DNA of 64,000 nucleotides from Nocardiopsis sp. ATB16-24 (GTDB lineage: Bacteria > Actinomycetota > Actinomycetes > Streptosporangiales > Streptosporangiaceae): NCBI RefSeq assembly GCF_030271535.1, contig NZ_JASCXJ010000008.1:62001-126000 (forward strand), in the 5' to 3' direction. Under the pieces are notes generated by a model. The model was not told the origin of the DNA and did not search any database. It worked only from the letters and a program-made list of their open reading frames with translations. How positions within the stretch are numbered: the first letter of the stretch is position 1; each line of letters opens with the position of its first letter. Positions 27,456 through 35,465 of the stretch are shown here, piece by piece. The position numbers and the translations under genes are program-made.

Positions 27456-28331
27456 GTGACACGTATCGACCTGCACTCCCACAGCTCCGTCTCCGACGGA
27501 ACCGACACCCCTGCCGAAGTCGTCGAGTACGCGGTCGCCGCGGGTCTCGACGTGCTCGCGCTCACCGACCACGACACCGTGGCCGGGATCGAGGAGGCCG
27601 CCCGAAAACTGCCCGCCGGCTTCACCCTCGTTCCCGGGATGGAGTTGTCCTGCGCCTACGAGGGGTCCAGCGTCCATCTGCTGTGCTATCTGTTCGACCC
27701 CGAGGAGCCGGATCTGGCCGAAGAGCTGCGCCGTGTGCGCTCCGATCGCGCCTCCCGTGCGGAGGAGATGGTCCGCAAACTCCGTGAGCACGGAGTGGGC
27801 GTCACCTGGGAACGGGTGTTGGAGATCGCCGGAGCCGGACACGAGGAGCACGCCGACGCCAACACCATCGGCAGGCCCCACCTGGCCCGCGCGATCGTGG
27901 AGGCGGGGGCGGCGAGGGACGTCCAGGACGCCTTCGACCGCTGGATCGGCTCGGGAGGTCCGGCCTACGCCTCGCGTTACGCGATCGACCCGGTCCGCGC
28001 GGTGGGGCTGGTGCGCGCGGCGGGCGGAGTGTGCTCGCTGGCCCACCCGGGGCGTGCGGAAGGCTCCCTGAACAACACGGTCCCCCTCGAACTGGTCGAG
28101 CGCATGGTCGCCGCGGGAATGGGGGCGATCGAGGCGGACCACCCCTCGCACAACCGGGCCCAGGCCAGGTACTGGCGCGGTGTCGCCGATGACCTGGGCG
28201 TGGTGGTCACCGGTTCCAGCGACGACCACGGAAGCCTGACCGGTCGGCGACTGGGGTGTCGGACCACCGCCCCGGAGGCGTTCGAGCGGCTCGTGGCGCC
28301 GGCGACGGGAACGCCCCTGTTGCGGGGGTGA
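27456..28331 (+). CDS. PHP-domain phosphoesterase (YciV/RNase AM-like)
   Basis: 291 residues. PHP metal-site motifs appear in order: DLHSHSSVSDGTDTPAEVV, ALTDHDTVAGIEEAA, PGMELSCAYEGSSVHLLCYL, SLAHPGRA and VVTGSSDDHGS. Members of this branch hydrolyse 3',5'-nucleoside bisphosphates and trim 5' ends of RNA using a di- or tri-metal centre. All expected His and Asp ligands look present, so it should be active. It is paired with DUF6758 upstream and has its own leaderless-type promoter. Confidence 0.87.
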   Translation: MTRIDLHSHSSVSDGTDTPAEVVEYAVAAGLDVLALTDHDTVAGIEEAARKLPAGFTLVPGMELSCAYEGSSVHLLCYLFDPEEPDLAEELRRVRSDRASRAEEMVRKLREHGVGVTWERVLEIAGAGHEEHADANTIGRPHLARAIVEAGAARDVQDAFDRWIGSGGPAYASRYAIDPVRAVGLVRAAGGVCSLAHPGRAEGSLNNTVPLELVERMVAAGMGAIEADHPSHNRAQARYWRGVADDLGVVVTGSSDDHGSLTGRRLGCRTTAPEAFERLVAPATGTPLLRG

Positions 28332-28443
28332 AGCATGTACCGGATCCTCAGAGTCCGGTACGGTACCGACCACTGCGCGGGAACGCGACAATGGTCGCAA
28401 CGCGATTCACCCGTACTCGGACGAACTCGAAAGGTCTGACGCC

Positions 28444-29370
28444 GTGTTCTGGAAGCGGAAGCCGAAGAGACAGGACGGCCAGGAGGCCACCGATTCCGCT
28501 GCGGGGGCCGCGGCGGACAAGGAGGAGGCCGTCACCGAGCAGGACGACGGGGAGAGCGCGGAGAAGCCGGAGGCGGAGAAGACCACGGCCGAGACCGGGG
28601 AGGGCACGTCCTCCGACGACGGTGACGCCGGGGAAGAGGCCGATGACGGGACCGAGGCCGAGAAGGAGTCCTCGGAGCCCGAGGAGGACGCCGGGACCGG
28701 CGACGTCTTCGCGGACGAGAACGAGGAGGTCGGGGTGACCGGCCCCGACGGGGACGGCATCACGCGTGTGCGCACCGCCGGCGTCTTCGAGTTCGAGGGC
28801 GAGAAGAACGAGGTCGTCAGCAACACCTGGATCGTGAAGGCGGACGAGGAGGGTGTCGTCGTCATCGACCCCGCCCACGACGCGGAGGCCGTCCTCAAGG
28901 CCGTCGGCGACCGCGAGGTCTACCTCGTGGCCTGCACCAACGCCTACAGCCCCCACATCGAGTCGGCCATCAAGGTGGCGGAGGAGTTCGAGGCGCCCAT
29001 CGCACTGCACCCGCGTGAGATGCGTGCCTGGCGTCGCCACCACGGTGCCGAGCACCGTCCGGAGATCGAGGTGGAGGGACAGGGCGCCCTGGACATCGGC
29101 GACCTGCACATCGACGTCCTCGCCCTGCCCGGTACCTCCACCGGCACCGTCGGTTACTACATCAGCGAACTCGGCGTCGTCTTCAGCGGTGACACCCTGC
29201 GCAAGGGCGAACCCGGCATGGTCGGCAACACCTACGTCGACTACACGACACAGCTGGCCTCCATCGGCGAGGCGTTGCTCTCCCTGCCTCCGGACACCCG
29301 GATCCTGCCCGACCGCGGTCCGTCCACCACCTCGGGCGCCGAGAGCAAGAACTTCGACTCCTGGGTCTGA
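28444..29370 (+). CDS. Metallo-beta-lactamase-fold protein lacking metal ligands, with acidic N-terminal tail
   Basis: 308 residues from GTG 28444 (CGAAAGG upstream). Residues 8-95 are a highly acidic, disordered region (EEADDGTEAEKESSEPEEDA). Residues 105-300 resemble the MBL fold (VVSNTWIVKADEEGVVVIDP for the first strands). However, the zinc motif HxHxDH is replaced by TNAYSPH, the next His by Ser in LPGTSTGTVGYYI, and only the Asp of VVFSGDTLRKGEPGM remains. It is therefore probably not a zinc hydrolase and may bind a ligand or partner instead. Neighbours give no pathway. Confidence 0.72.
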   Translation: MFWKRKPKRQDGQEATDSAAGAAADKEEAVTEQDDGESAEKPEAEKTTAETGEGTSSDDGDAGEEADDGTEAEKESSEPEEDAGTGDVFADENEEVGVTGPDGDGITRVRTAGVFEFEGEKNEVVSNTWIVKADEEGVVVIDPAHDAEAVLKAVGDREVYLVACTNAYSPHIESAIKVAEEFEAPIALHPREMRAWRRHHGAEHRPEIEVEGQGALDIGDLHIDVLALPGTSTGTVGYYISELGVVFSGDTLRKGEPGMVGNTYVDYTTQLASIGEALLSLPPDTRILPDRGPSTTSGAESKNFDSWV

Positions 29371-29408
29371 CGGGCCCGCACCGAGGCACCGGGACCCCGA
29401 TCACCGAT

Positions 29409-29442
29409 CCGCCGCGCCACGTCTCCTTCGGTGGCGCGGCGG
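29409..29442. terminator. Bidirectional terminator between convergent genes
   Basis: CCGCCGCGCCAC (29409-29420) and GTGGCGCGGCGG (29431-29442) form a perfect 12-bp stem with a 10-nt loop. It ends 7 nt before the alpha/beta hydrolase stop and begins 38 nt after the MBL-like gene. Confidence 0.7.
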
Positions 29443-29449
29443 CCGTGAT

Positions 29450-30358
29450 TCAGTGACGGCCGACCGACTCCGCCTCGTTCCAGAACGAGGTCAAAGCGCT
29501 CGCGGTGGTCTCGGGCGCCTCCACGTTGGGGGAGTGACCCGCACCGGGCACCACCAGACGCCTGGCGCCCAGGCGTTCGGCCATCCGGTCCTGTTCCCGC
29601 GGAGACCACGCGTCGTCGTTCTCGCCGTACAGGACCAGTGTGGGCATGTCCACCCGAGCCAGCTCGTCCACGCGGTCCGGTGCGGACACGAGCTCCTCGG
29701 CCATGTGCATCAGGCCCACGGCGCTGCTGGACAGCAGCCGCCTGCGTAGGAAGTCATGGATCTCGGGCCGGGTCGTGCGCGACCGCGCCACCGCGTCGAA
29801 CTGCTCCTCCCACAGCTGCCTGAGCCGCTCGGCGGTGGGGTTCATGGACACGGCGGCGATGAGGTTCCCCGCCGTACCCGCACCAGGGCCGCTCAGAGCG
29901 CCGGGGCCCGAGCACATCAGGGTGAGAGAGGCCGGCGGCGCCGTCGCGGTCAGCGCGGCCTCGCGGCAGACCAGGCCGCCGAAGGAGTGCCCCAGCAAGT
30001 GGACGGGTCCGCCCTCACCGACCTGCTCCAGGACCTCGGCGACCACCGCGCCCAGGGAGGGCAGGCGGTAGTCGGGGCGGCGTACTCCGGGGACGGGGGG
30101 AAGGGACTCGGGCCCGGGAGACTCGTGGTTACCGGGAAGGTCGATCGCGACCACTTCCCGCCCGGCCTGGGCCAGGCTCTGGAAGAGGGCGATGAAATCC
30201 TCCTTGCTGCCCGTGAAACCGTGCACCAGGAGGGCGGGGGCCAGCGTGGAACCACCGGAGGTGGGAAACGCCCGCAGCGCGGCCACCGGACCGTACGACA
30301 GGGTCATGTCCGTGCGCCGCACGCCCGGTGGCAGATCGATGAACCGAGGTGTACTCAC
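29450..30358 (-). CDS. Alpha/beta-hydrolase
   Basis: 302 residues from GTG 30356-30358. The oxyanion motif LVHGFTGSKEDFIAL is followed by the nucleophile elbow LLGHSFGGLVCREAAL, the acid in VLYGENDDAWSPREQ and the catalytic His in VPGAGHSPNVEAPE. The triad is intact. No signal peptide is seen, so it is cytoplasmic. Substrate unknown; the fold covers esterases, epoxide hydrolases and C-C hydrolases. TAGGGT lies 8 nt before the GTG, which fits a leaderless start. A longer start 35 codons upstream is unlikely because that stretch is low-complexity. Confidence 0.82.
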   Translation of the reverse strand: MSTPRFIDLPPGVRRTDMTLSYGPVAALRAFPTSGGSTLAPALLVHGFTGSKEDFIALFQSLAQAGREVVAIDLPGNHESPGPESLPPVPGVRRPDYRLPSLGAVVAEVLEQVGEGGPVHLLGHSFGGLVCREAALTATAPPASLTLMCSGPGALSGPGAGTAGNLIAAVSMNPTAERLRQLWEEQFDAVARSRTTRPEIHDFLRRRLLSSSAVGLMHMAEELVSAPDRVDELARVDMPTLVLYGENDDAWSPREQDRMAERLGARRLVVPGAGHSPNVEAPETTASALTSFWNEAESVGRH

Positions 30359-30455
30359 GTCGGGCCACCCTAGACGATCGGTGACCCCGGCCGGACGGAC
30401 CCGGGCCGTGACCGCGGGCACCGGCCCCGAGAGGGCGGCACCCGTCCGTCCCGGC

Positions 30456-30483
30456 CGTGGCACCCATGGAGGCGGGTGCCACG
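30456..30483 (-). terminator. Hairpin after the DEAD-box helicase gene
   Basis: CGTGGCACCC (30456-30465) pairs perfectly with GGGTGCCACG (30474-30483) over an 8-nt loop, about 75 nt beyond the helicase stop. Confidence 0.5.
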
Positions 30484-30557
30484 CGGTTCCGGTCGCCGTT
30501 CCGCCCGTCGGGCGGCGGACGTCGGCCGGTCATGTCCGTCGGTGCGGACCCCCGAGA

Positions 30558-32105
30558 TCAGGTGTTCTCGGGGTCACGCCGGGCGGCGCTGACACCACCG
30601 CGTGTACGACGGCGTCGACGCACCCTGCGGGGACCCTCCGCCGAGGACGCGGTGCCCTCGCGCGTGGTCTCCGCGGGAGCCGTGGAGCCGGAGGAGGCCT
30701 TGTCCGCCGGACCCTCGGTGCGGGCCTGGCCGCCGCGCGTACGTTGGCGCGAACGGCTGCGGCCGCGTCCGCCCTCGCTCCGACGTCGACCACCACGCTC
30801 GCCTCGCGGCATGCCGGTGTCGCCGATGTCCTCGATCTCCTCGGCTTCGAGGCCCGCGTGCTCGTCGCGCCTGTCCGCGGCCAACTTGCCCTTGGTCCCC
30901 GCCGGGATCCGCAACGCCTCGAAGAAGTGCGCGGAGGTGGAGTAGGTCTCCTCCGGCTCGGCGAACGGAAGATCGAGCGCGGCGTTGATCAGCTTCCACC
31001 GCGGCATCTCCTGCCAGTCCACGAAGGTGACGGCGGTGCCGCTGCGCCCGGCCCGACCGGTACGGCCGATGCGGTGCGTGTAGGTCTTCTCGTCCTCGGG
31101 GGTCTCGTAGTTGACCACGTGGGTGACGTCGTCCACGTCGAGTCCCCGGGCGGCCACGTCGGTGGCGACCAGGATGTTGATCTTGCCGTTGCGGAAGGCG
31201 CGCAGAGCGCGCTCGCGTTGGCTCTGCCCCAGGTCTCCGTGGACGGCCGCGACGGCGAATCCACGCTCCTTGAGTTCGCCGGCCACCCGGTCGCAGGCCC
31301 GCTTGGTCTGGCAGAACACCATGCTCTGGCCGTGGTCCTCGGCCTGCAACAGACGGGCGAGCATCTCGATCTTGTCCATCTGGTGGGTGCGGAACGCGTG
31401 CTGCGTGATCTGCCCGGTGATGGCCGTGCCGTCGATCTCGTCGTCGTCACCCGCGCGGACGTGGGTGGGACGGTGCAGGTACTTGCGCGACAGGGAGACG
31501 ATCTCGCTCGGCATGGTGGCCGAGAAGAGCATCGTCTGGCGTTCCTGCGGAATCCTGGTGAGGATGCGCTCGATGTCGGGCAGGAAGCCCAGGTCGAGCA
31601 TCTTGTCGGCCTCGTCCAGCACCACGGCGGACACCTGGTCCAATCGCAGGTGCTTCTGCTTCTCCAGGTCCAGCAGACGCCCCGGGGTGCCGACGACGAC
31701 GTCGGTCCCCTCCTTGAGACCGTTGATCTGCGGCTCGTAGGAACGGCCGCCGTAGACGGTCAGGATCCGACCGCCGCTGCGCTTGGCGGCGGTGGTCAGG
31801 TCGGCCGCGACCTGGATGGCCAGTTCACGGGTGGGGACCACGACCAGGGCGCGGGGCCGCTTGGACGAGCCGGGGGCGGCCTGCGCCCGCTGGAGGAGCG
31901 GGAGGCCGAAGGCGAGGGTCTTGCCCGTACCGGTACGGGCCTGACCGATGATGTCGCTGCCGTCCAGTGCGATCGGCAGGGCGAGTTCCTGGATGGGGAA
32001 GGGTTCGACGATCCCCTCCGCCTCCAGTGCGTCCGCGAGCTCGGTGCTCACACCCAGATCGCGGAAGGTCGTCTTGGTCTTGGTCGTCTCTTCTGTGCTG
32101 CTCAG
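30558..32105 (-). CDS. DEAD-box RNA helicase with basic RGG-rich tail
   Basis: About 515 residues. Motifs in order: Q motif EPFPIQE, I ARTGTGKTLAFGLPL, Ia PTRELAIQ, II VLDEADKM, III FSATMP, IV SMVFCQTKRACDRVAG, V ATDVAARGLDVDDVTHVVNY, VI HRIGRTGRAG. The tail from about residue 430 is Arg/Gly/Ser rich (RRRSEGGRGRSRSRQRTRGG) and should bind RNA. I place the start at CTG 32103-32105 because GGAGG lies exactly 8 nt upstream and this includes the conserved aromatic residue (TTFRDLGV) 17 residues before the Q motif. GTG 32049-32051 is the conventional alternative but lacks a ribosome site and that Phe. It is probably involved in cold-adapted RNA unwinding or decay. Confidence 0.9.
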   Translation of the reverse strand: MSSTEETTKTKTTFRDLGVSTELADALEAEGIVEPFPIQELALPIALDGSDIIGQARTGTGKTLAFGLPLLQRAQAAPGSSKRPRALVVVPTRELAIQVAADLTTAAKRSGGRILTVYGGRSYEPQINGLKEGTDVVVGTPGRLLDLEKQKHLRLDQVSAVVLDEADKMLDLGFLPDIERILTRIPQERQTMLFSATMPSEIVSLSRKYLHRPTHVRAGDDDEIDGTAITGQITQHAFRTHQMDKIEMLARLLQAEDHGQSMVFCQTKRACDRVAGELKERGFAVAAVHGDLGQSQRERALRAFRNGKINILVATDVAARGLDVDDVTHVVNYETPEDEKTYTHRIGRTGRAGRSGTAVTFVDWQEMPRWKLINAALDLPFAEPEETYSTSAHFFEALRIPAGTKGKLAADRRDEHAGLEAEEIEDIGDTGMPRGERGGRRRSEGGRGRSRSRQRTRGGQARTEGPADKASSGSTAPAETTREGTASSAEGPRRVRRRRRTRGGVSAARRDPENT

Positions 32106-32599
32106 GGCTCAAGCCTCCATCTTCGCGGGCCGCAGGCTCCTGCGTGGCCGCGGCGGGATGCGGTCGTGGCCGGCTCCTGACCGCCAGGCGGGCGCGGCTC
32201 ACCTCGGCCTCGTGGTGAGGCGGTGTCGTGGCGCTGCCCTGGCCGGTCCGTGCGGCGTGGGGGGTCCCCCGCCGCGGATCGTGACCTTCCCCGCTCGGTA
32301 CGGGGAGCATCCGTGGTTCGTCGTTGGTCCTCACGCGACTCGGGACCCAACGGTGGTCCGAGCCTGTGTGGGCGCCGCCTGCGCGGCACCGGTGCGTGGG
32401 AGATCCCCGCGTGCGTGAGGAGATTGTCGAGTAGGACGCACACGCCGGTCATCACGCAGAGTCTAGCCGTTGGAGTGCCAGGTGGACATAGGACGGTTCA
32501 CCTGGCTGTGGACGGCGTGGACCGTACCCGCTCTCAGCGGGTGCAACCGTGTCCACGGTCTGTTTAGTCCCCGGTTCGGTGTCCGAGCGGCCCGGACGA
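32106..32599 (-). promoter_or_regulatory. Long structured leader/promoter region upstream of the DEAD-box helicase
   Basis: This 494-bp stretch between divergent genes has no convincing protein gene. On the minus strand a TAGACT hexamer (32461-32466) would start a helicase leader of about 350 nt. Nested inverted repeats lie further upstream. GTGGAC (32518-32523) pairs with GTCCAC (32551-32556), enclosing ACCCGC (32526-32531) pairing with GCGGGT (32537-32542). CCAGGTG (32478-32484) also pairs with CACCTGG (32499-32505). Long leaders are known for cold-shock helicases. A 117-codon minus-strand frame (32102-32455) is Arg/Pro rich and is probably not a gene. Confidence 0.4.
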
Positions 32600-32605
32600 T
32601 ACTCT
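32600..32605 (+). promoter_or_regulatory. -10-like hexamer for the ferritin-like gene
   Basis: TACTCT ends 7 nt before ATG 32613, and no Shine-Dalgarno is present, consistent with a leaderless transcript. Confidence 0.45.
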
Positions 32606-32612
32606 GACCGAC

Positions 32613-33296
32613 ATGACCCAAGGCTCCTCTGACAGCGCCGGCGTGATCGACCTGCTCGGACTCCTCGCCTACGCCGAGCTGGGTTCCTTCTTCCGGCTGG
32701 CCGACGACGCGGGGCTGGCGCCCTCCCTGCGGTCCAAGGGACAGCTCGCCGCCCTGGCGGCCGCGGAGCAGGCGCACTACCAGGTGCTGCGAGACCGTCT
32801 GGAGGAGCTGGGCGCCGACCCGGAGGAGGCCATGGCCCCCTTCGTGGAACCCCTGGACGCCTGGCACAGCAGGACCGAACCGCAGAGTTGGCTGGAGAGT
32901 CTGGTCAAGACCTACGTCGGCGACGGTATCGCGGGTGACTTCTATCGCAAGGTCGCCGCGCTGGCCGACGAGGAGACGCGAACCCTGGTGGAGGGGGTTC
33001 TGGCGGAGACCGGTCGTGCCGAGTTCGTCGCGAGCACGGTGCGCGCGGCCCTGGAGGAGACCCCCACGCTGGCGGGGCGTCTGTCCCTGTGGGCCCGTCG
33101 CCTGGTCGGCGAGGCGCTCAGCCAGGCGCAGGCGGTGGCGGTGGCCCGCCCCCACCTCGCCGCGCTGTTGGCCGCCCAACGGTCGGAGACGGGCGACGGT
33201 GGTGGCCTGGGCGACCTGGCGGCGGTCAGCAGGATGTTCGCCTCGCTCACCGACCGGCACGCCGCCCGCCTGGAGGCCATGGGTCTGTCCTCCTGA
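32613..33296 (+). CDS. Ferritin-like (MiaE-like) four-helix protein
   Basis: 227 residues, all helical. It matches the actinobacterial ferritin-like family once described as tRNA-(ms2io6A)-hydroxylase-like. Candidate iron ligands include Glu in LAYAELGSFFRLAD, the ExxH pair in AAAEQAHYQVLRDR and acidic residues in ALADEETRTLVEGV. The second ExxH helix reads AETGRAEF, without His, so the di-iron site may be incomplete. In streptomycetes the same gene stands next to a DEAD-box helicase, as here in divergent orientation. True tRNA hydroxylase activity is doubtful. Confidence 0.75.
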   Translation: MTQGSSDSAGVIDLLGLLAYAELGSFFRLADDAGLAPSLRSKGQLAALAAAEQAHYQVLRDRLEELGADPEEAMAPFVEPLDAWHSRTEPQSWLESLVKTYVGDGIAGDFYRKVAALADEETRTLVEGVLAETGRAEFVASTVRAALEETPTLAGRLSLWARRLVGEALSQAQAVAVARPHLAALLAAQRSETGDGGGLGDLAAVSRMFASLTDRHAARLEAMGLSS

Positions 33297-33323
33297 AGCC
33301 GCACGCTGGGGCGAGCGCAGAAC

Positions 33324-33372
33324 TTACCCACCTTTGACCCGACCTTGGGGTTTCTTGGTCAAAGATGGGTAA
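33324..33372. repeat. Long inverted repeat (16-bp arms) after the ferritin-like gene
   Basis: TTACCCACCTTTGACC (33324-33339) and GGTCAAAGATGGGTAA (33357-33372) are inverted with a single mismatch that can form G-U in RNA; the spacer is 17 nt. A further dyad (CCACCA 33377-33382, TGGTGG 33400-33405) follows. It may terminate the upstream gene or be an operator for the gene at 33460. The AT content is high for this genome. Confidence 0.5.
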
Positions 33373-33459
33373 TATCCACCACTTTCGTAACGATTCGTTG
33401 GTGGTCTCCCTTAATATCGATGAAGTTTCCGTCTTCTGACCACCCGAGTAGGTACTTCC

Positions 33460-33771
33460 ATGCCCAGTGGGACCTCCGTGCGCCATCCGCTGGCCGGACT
33501 CACCCGTGACTTCCACCGGATCGGTCCTCTCAGCGGTCCGATCGAACCCTGGCTGTGCGCCGAGCTGGACCAACACGCCGCCGAGGTGCGCGAGGGCATC
33601 GCCGCTTCGGGCAGTGGATTCAACGCTCGGAGCCTCGGCACCTACCTTCACGGCTTCCTCGACGGCTGCCTCGAACAGGGTTGGGACTCCGACGCCGTCG
33701 AGTACGACTGGGAGACCATCCGCGTACTCGCGATCTGCCGGCTGGCCAAGGAACACGGTTTCGTCCGCTAG
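33460..33771 (+). CDS. Small helical protein, DUF6401-like
   Basis: 103 residues from ATG 33460, with AGGT upstream. The core reads ELDQHAAEVREGIAASG, LGTYLHGFLDGCLEQGWD and DWETIRVLAICRLAKEHG. This pattern of LDQHAAxVR, a YxxGxxxxxxxxGW segment and a final W-x-x-x-RLxAxCxLA helix resembles the DUF6401 (AbaA-like) family of streptomycetes, some of which sit near natural-product genes. I see no biosynthetic cluster here. The upstream 16-bp inverted repeat may control it. Function unknown. Confidence 0.55.
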   Translation: MPSGTSVRHPLAGLTRDFHRIGPLSGPIEPWLCAELDQHAAEVREGIAASGSGFNARSLGTYLHGFLDGCLEQGWDSDAVEYDWETIRVLAICRLAKEHGFVR

Positions 33772-34023
33772 GTTGGTGACGTCCGCAGGCTGGCGCGTTC
33801 TGGAAACCGAACTTCGCGGCCCTGGCGGATTCTCCGGCGGAAATCCCGCGCTGGGCGTACGCTGAAACGGGTCGGTGGCTCCACAACGACCGGTGGCGGT
33901 CGGTGCACCGTGGTCGGGTCCCGCGGGATGTCATGCGGGACCGACGGCGTTACGCGGGTCCGGAAGAGATCCCGACGCCGTAACTGGCGGAGCGGCCCAC
34001 AAGGCCGCAGGAAAGGAAGGCGA

Positions 34024-34266
34024 ATGGGGAGCGGTCGGCATGGCGCGGCGCGCCCACCGGTTGGCGTCCTGATTCAGCAGGATCGTATCGACTTCGCGCT
34101 TTTCGCACTGATCTTCGTCGTCGCACTCGTGTCCATGGTCCTCACCGGGCCGGGAAGTGTCGCCTTCTGGTTGGCCTTCCTCCCGATCATCGCATCCGTC
34201 GTGCTGACCTTCCGGCGGATCGAACACCTCTCTCGCCTGGAACTGCGCGACTCGGAATTCCTCTAG
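34024..34266 (+). CDS. Small membrane protein with two transmembrane segments
   Basis: 80 residues from ATG 34024, with AAAGGAAGG immediately upstream. After a basic N terminus come DFALFALIFVVALVSMVLTG and SVAFWLAFLPIIASVVLTF, two clear membrane helices, then a charged tail RRIEHLSRLELRDSEFL. No named family is recognised. It is followed by a good terminator hairpin and is monocistronic. The 252 bp upstream hold no other coding signal. Confidence 0.55.
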   Translation: MGSGRHGAARPPVGVLIQQDRIDFALFALIFVVALVSMVLTGPGSVAFWLAFLPIIASVVLTFRRIEHLSRLELRDSEFL

Positions 34267-34335
34267 GCGGCTTTCTCCGGTGCGAGCCCTTCTCCACGGG
34301 GCCCCAGGACGCATCACACGCACGAACACACGGAT

Positions 34336-34363
34336 GAGGGCGGGACCCGACGGCCCCGCCCTC
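34336..34363 (+). terminator. Intrinsic terminator after the small membrane protein
   Basis: GAGGGCGGG (34336-34344) pairs with CCCGCCCTC (34355-34363) over a 10-nt loop and is followed by a pyrimidine-rich tract (ACCTCTTCTTTC). Confidence 0.7.
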
Positions 34364-34402
34364 ACCTCTTCTTTCGGTACGCGATCGTGCCGCGCGGCCG
34401 TC

Positions 34403-35200
34403 CTACGGGGCCTGCGGCTCATCGCCCATGCCGCGTCGTGAGGCCTGGGACGTGGCTCCCTCACGCGGCTCCGCGCGTTCGGTGGAGGTGGGACGGTTCA
34501 TGGCCGCCTCACGTCCCGCGCGGTAGCTGCTCTCCTCGCTGATGCGATCGGTCTCCCGCTCGGCGACGTCGAGCCACCGGGCCCAGCGCCCGCGCATCGG
34601 CTCGATCATGCCGCCGCCCACGCCGACGACGAGGATACCGCCGATGGTGGCCAGGACCGTGACCAGTACGGGCAGGGTCACGGTGACGGCGACGCCTATC
34701 TGGTTCAGCGCCGCGATGACGCCGAGGCCCAGGACGAACACGGCCGCCACGTTGGCCAGGATCCGGCCGTAGGACAGAGCGCCCAGCGCGCCGGAGATGA
34801 CGTCACGAAGGGCCTTGGCGATCATCGCCGCCACCACGATGATGACCAGCGCGACGATGGCGTGCGGAATCCAGGCGATGATCTCGCTGAGCAGCGTGCT
34901 GACGGGGTTCGGTCCGAAGACGTTGAACGCGAGTGTGAGCACGAACAACAGCGCGACGTAGTAGATGATCTTTCCGCTCAGCTCACTGGCGGTCCAGCGG
35001 CTACGCTCGAAGTACTCGCCCATGCCCCCGCGGTGCAGCGCCCGGTCCAACCCGACGCTGTGCAGGCCCTTGGCGACGGCCTTCCCCACCAACCAGGCGA
35101 TGATCCAGCCCAGGACCAGGATCACGAGGAATCCGACCAGAAGCGGCACGAAATTCGCCACCGCCTGCCAGGCCGTCGTCAATCCCTGACCCACGTCCAT
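34403..35200 (-). CDS. TM-helix-repeat (mechanosensitive-channel-like) membrane protein
   Basis: 265 residues with about five hydrophobic segments, including VPLLVGFLVILVLGWIIAWL, IIYYVALLFVLTLAFNVFG, HAIVALVIIVVAAMIAKALR and LPVLVTVLATIGGILVVGVG. The repeated GxxxAxxLRDxxxGALG pattern is that of the conserved TM-helix family related to MscS channels (CmpX-like), but it has no MscS beta domain. The C-terminal 60 residues are charged and cytoplasmic. It may form a small channel or membrane scaffold. ATG 35198-35200 follows a GGAGGTGAAG ribosome site. Confidence 0.75.
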   Translation of the reverse strand: MDVGQGLTTAWQAVANFVPLLVGFLVILVLGWIIAWLVGKAVAKGLHSVGLDRALHRGGMGEYFERSRWTASELSGKIIYYVALLFVLTLAFNVFGPNPVSTLLSEIIAWIPHAIVALVIIVVAAMIAKALRDVISGALGALSYGRILANVAAVFVLGLGVIAALNQIGVAVTVTLPVLVTVLATIGGILVVGVGGGMIEPMRGRWARWLDVAERETDRISEESSYRAGREAAMNRPTSTERAEPREGATSQASRRGMGDEPQAP

Positions 35201-35268
35201 ACGTCTTCACCTCCAAATCGCTTGCTCCGTCGGGTTTGCCGAATGGCGGACCGGACGGATACGGCGAA

Positions 35269-35287
35269 GAGAAGCGCGTTGCTTCTC
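35269..35287. repeat. Small hairpin in the channel-gene leader
   Basis: GAGAAGC-GCGTT-GCTTCTC forms a perfect 7-bp stem, 69 bp before the start of the TM-helix protein gene. It may be a leader structure or an operator. Confidence 0.35.
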
Positions 35288-35348
35288 ATCCCGCCGATAC
35301 CCGACGTGCGGCGATTGAACCGCTTGTCATACACGCGTTGGGGCGAAT

Positions 35349-35383
35349 CCTATTTTTTGGGAATTTCCTTGAGAAAAAATGGG
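35349..35383. repeat. AT-rich inverted repeat between channel-like and TetR genes
   Basis: CCTATTTTTT (35349-35358) and AAAAAATGGG (35374-35383) are inverted with one mismatch around GGGAATTTCCTTGAG. Homopolymeric A and T runs are exceptional in this GC-rich window and suggest a promoter UP-type element or a protein-binding site. Confidence 0.4.
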
Positions 35384-35414
35384 TGGCAATTTCCCTCGTG
35401 CTGTGACAAAAGAA

Positions 35415-35439
35415 CCCGGGGCGCGGAACACGCCCCGGG
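35415..35439 (-). terminator. Intrinsic terminator after the tetR gene
   Basis: CCCGGGGCG (35415-35423) and CGCCCCGGG (35431-35439) form a perfect 9-bp stem with a 7-nt loop. On the minus strand it is followed by TTCTTTTGTC, a U-rich tail. It lies 26 nt past the TetR stop. Confidence 0.75.
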
Positions 35440-35465
35440 GAACCGCCGTGGAGTGACGGGAGAGG

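Noticed and set aside
32102..32455. 117-codon frame in the helicase leader
   Set aside because: Arg/Pro-rich composition and overlap with predicted leader structure indicate non-coding; the opening residues alone are protein-like.
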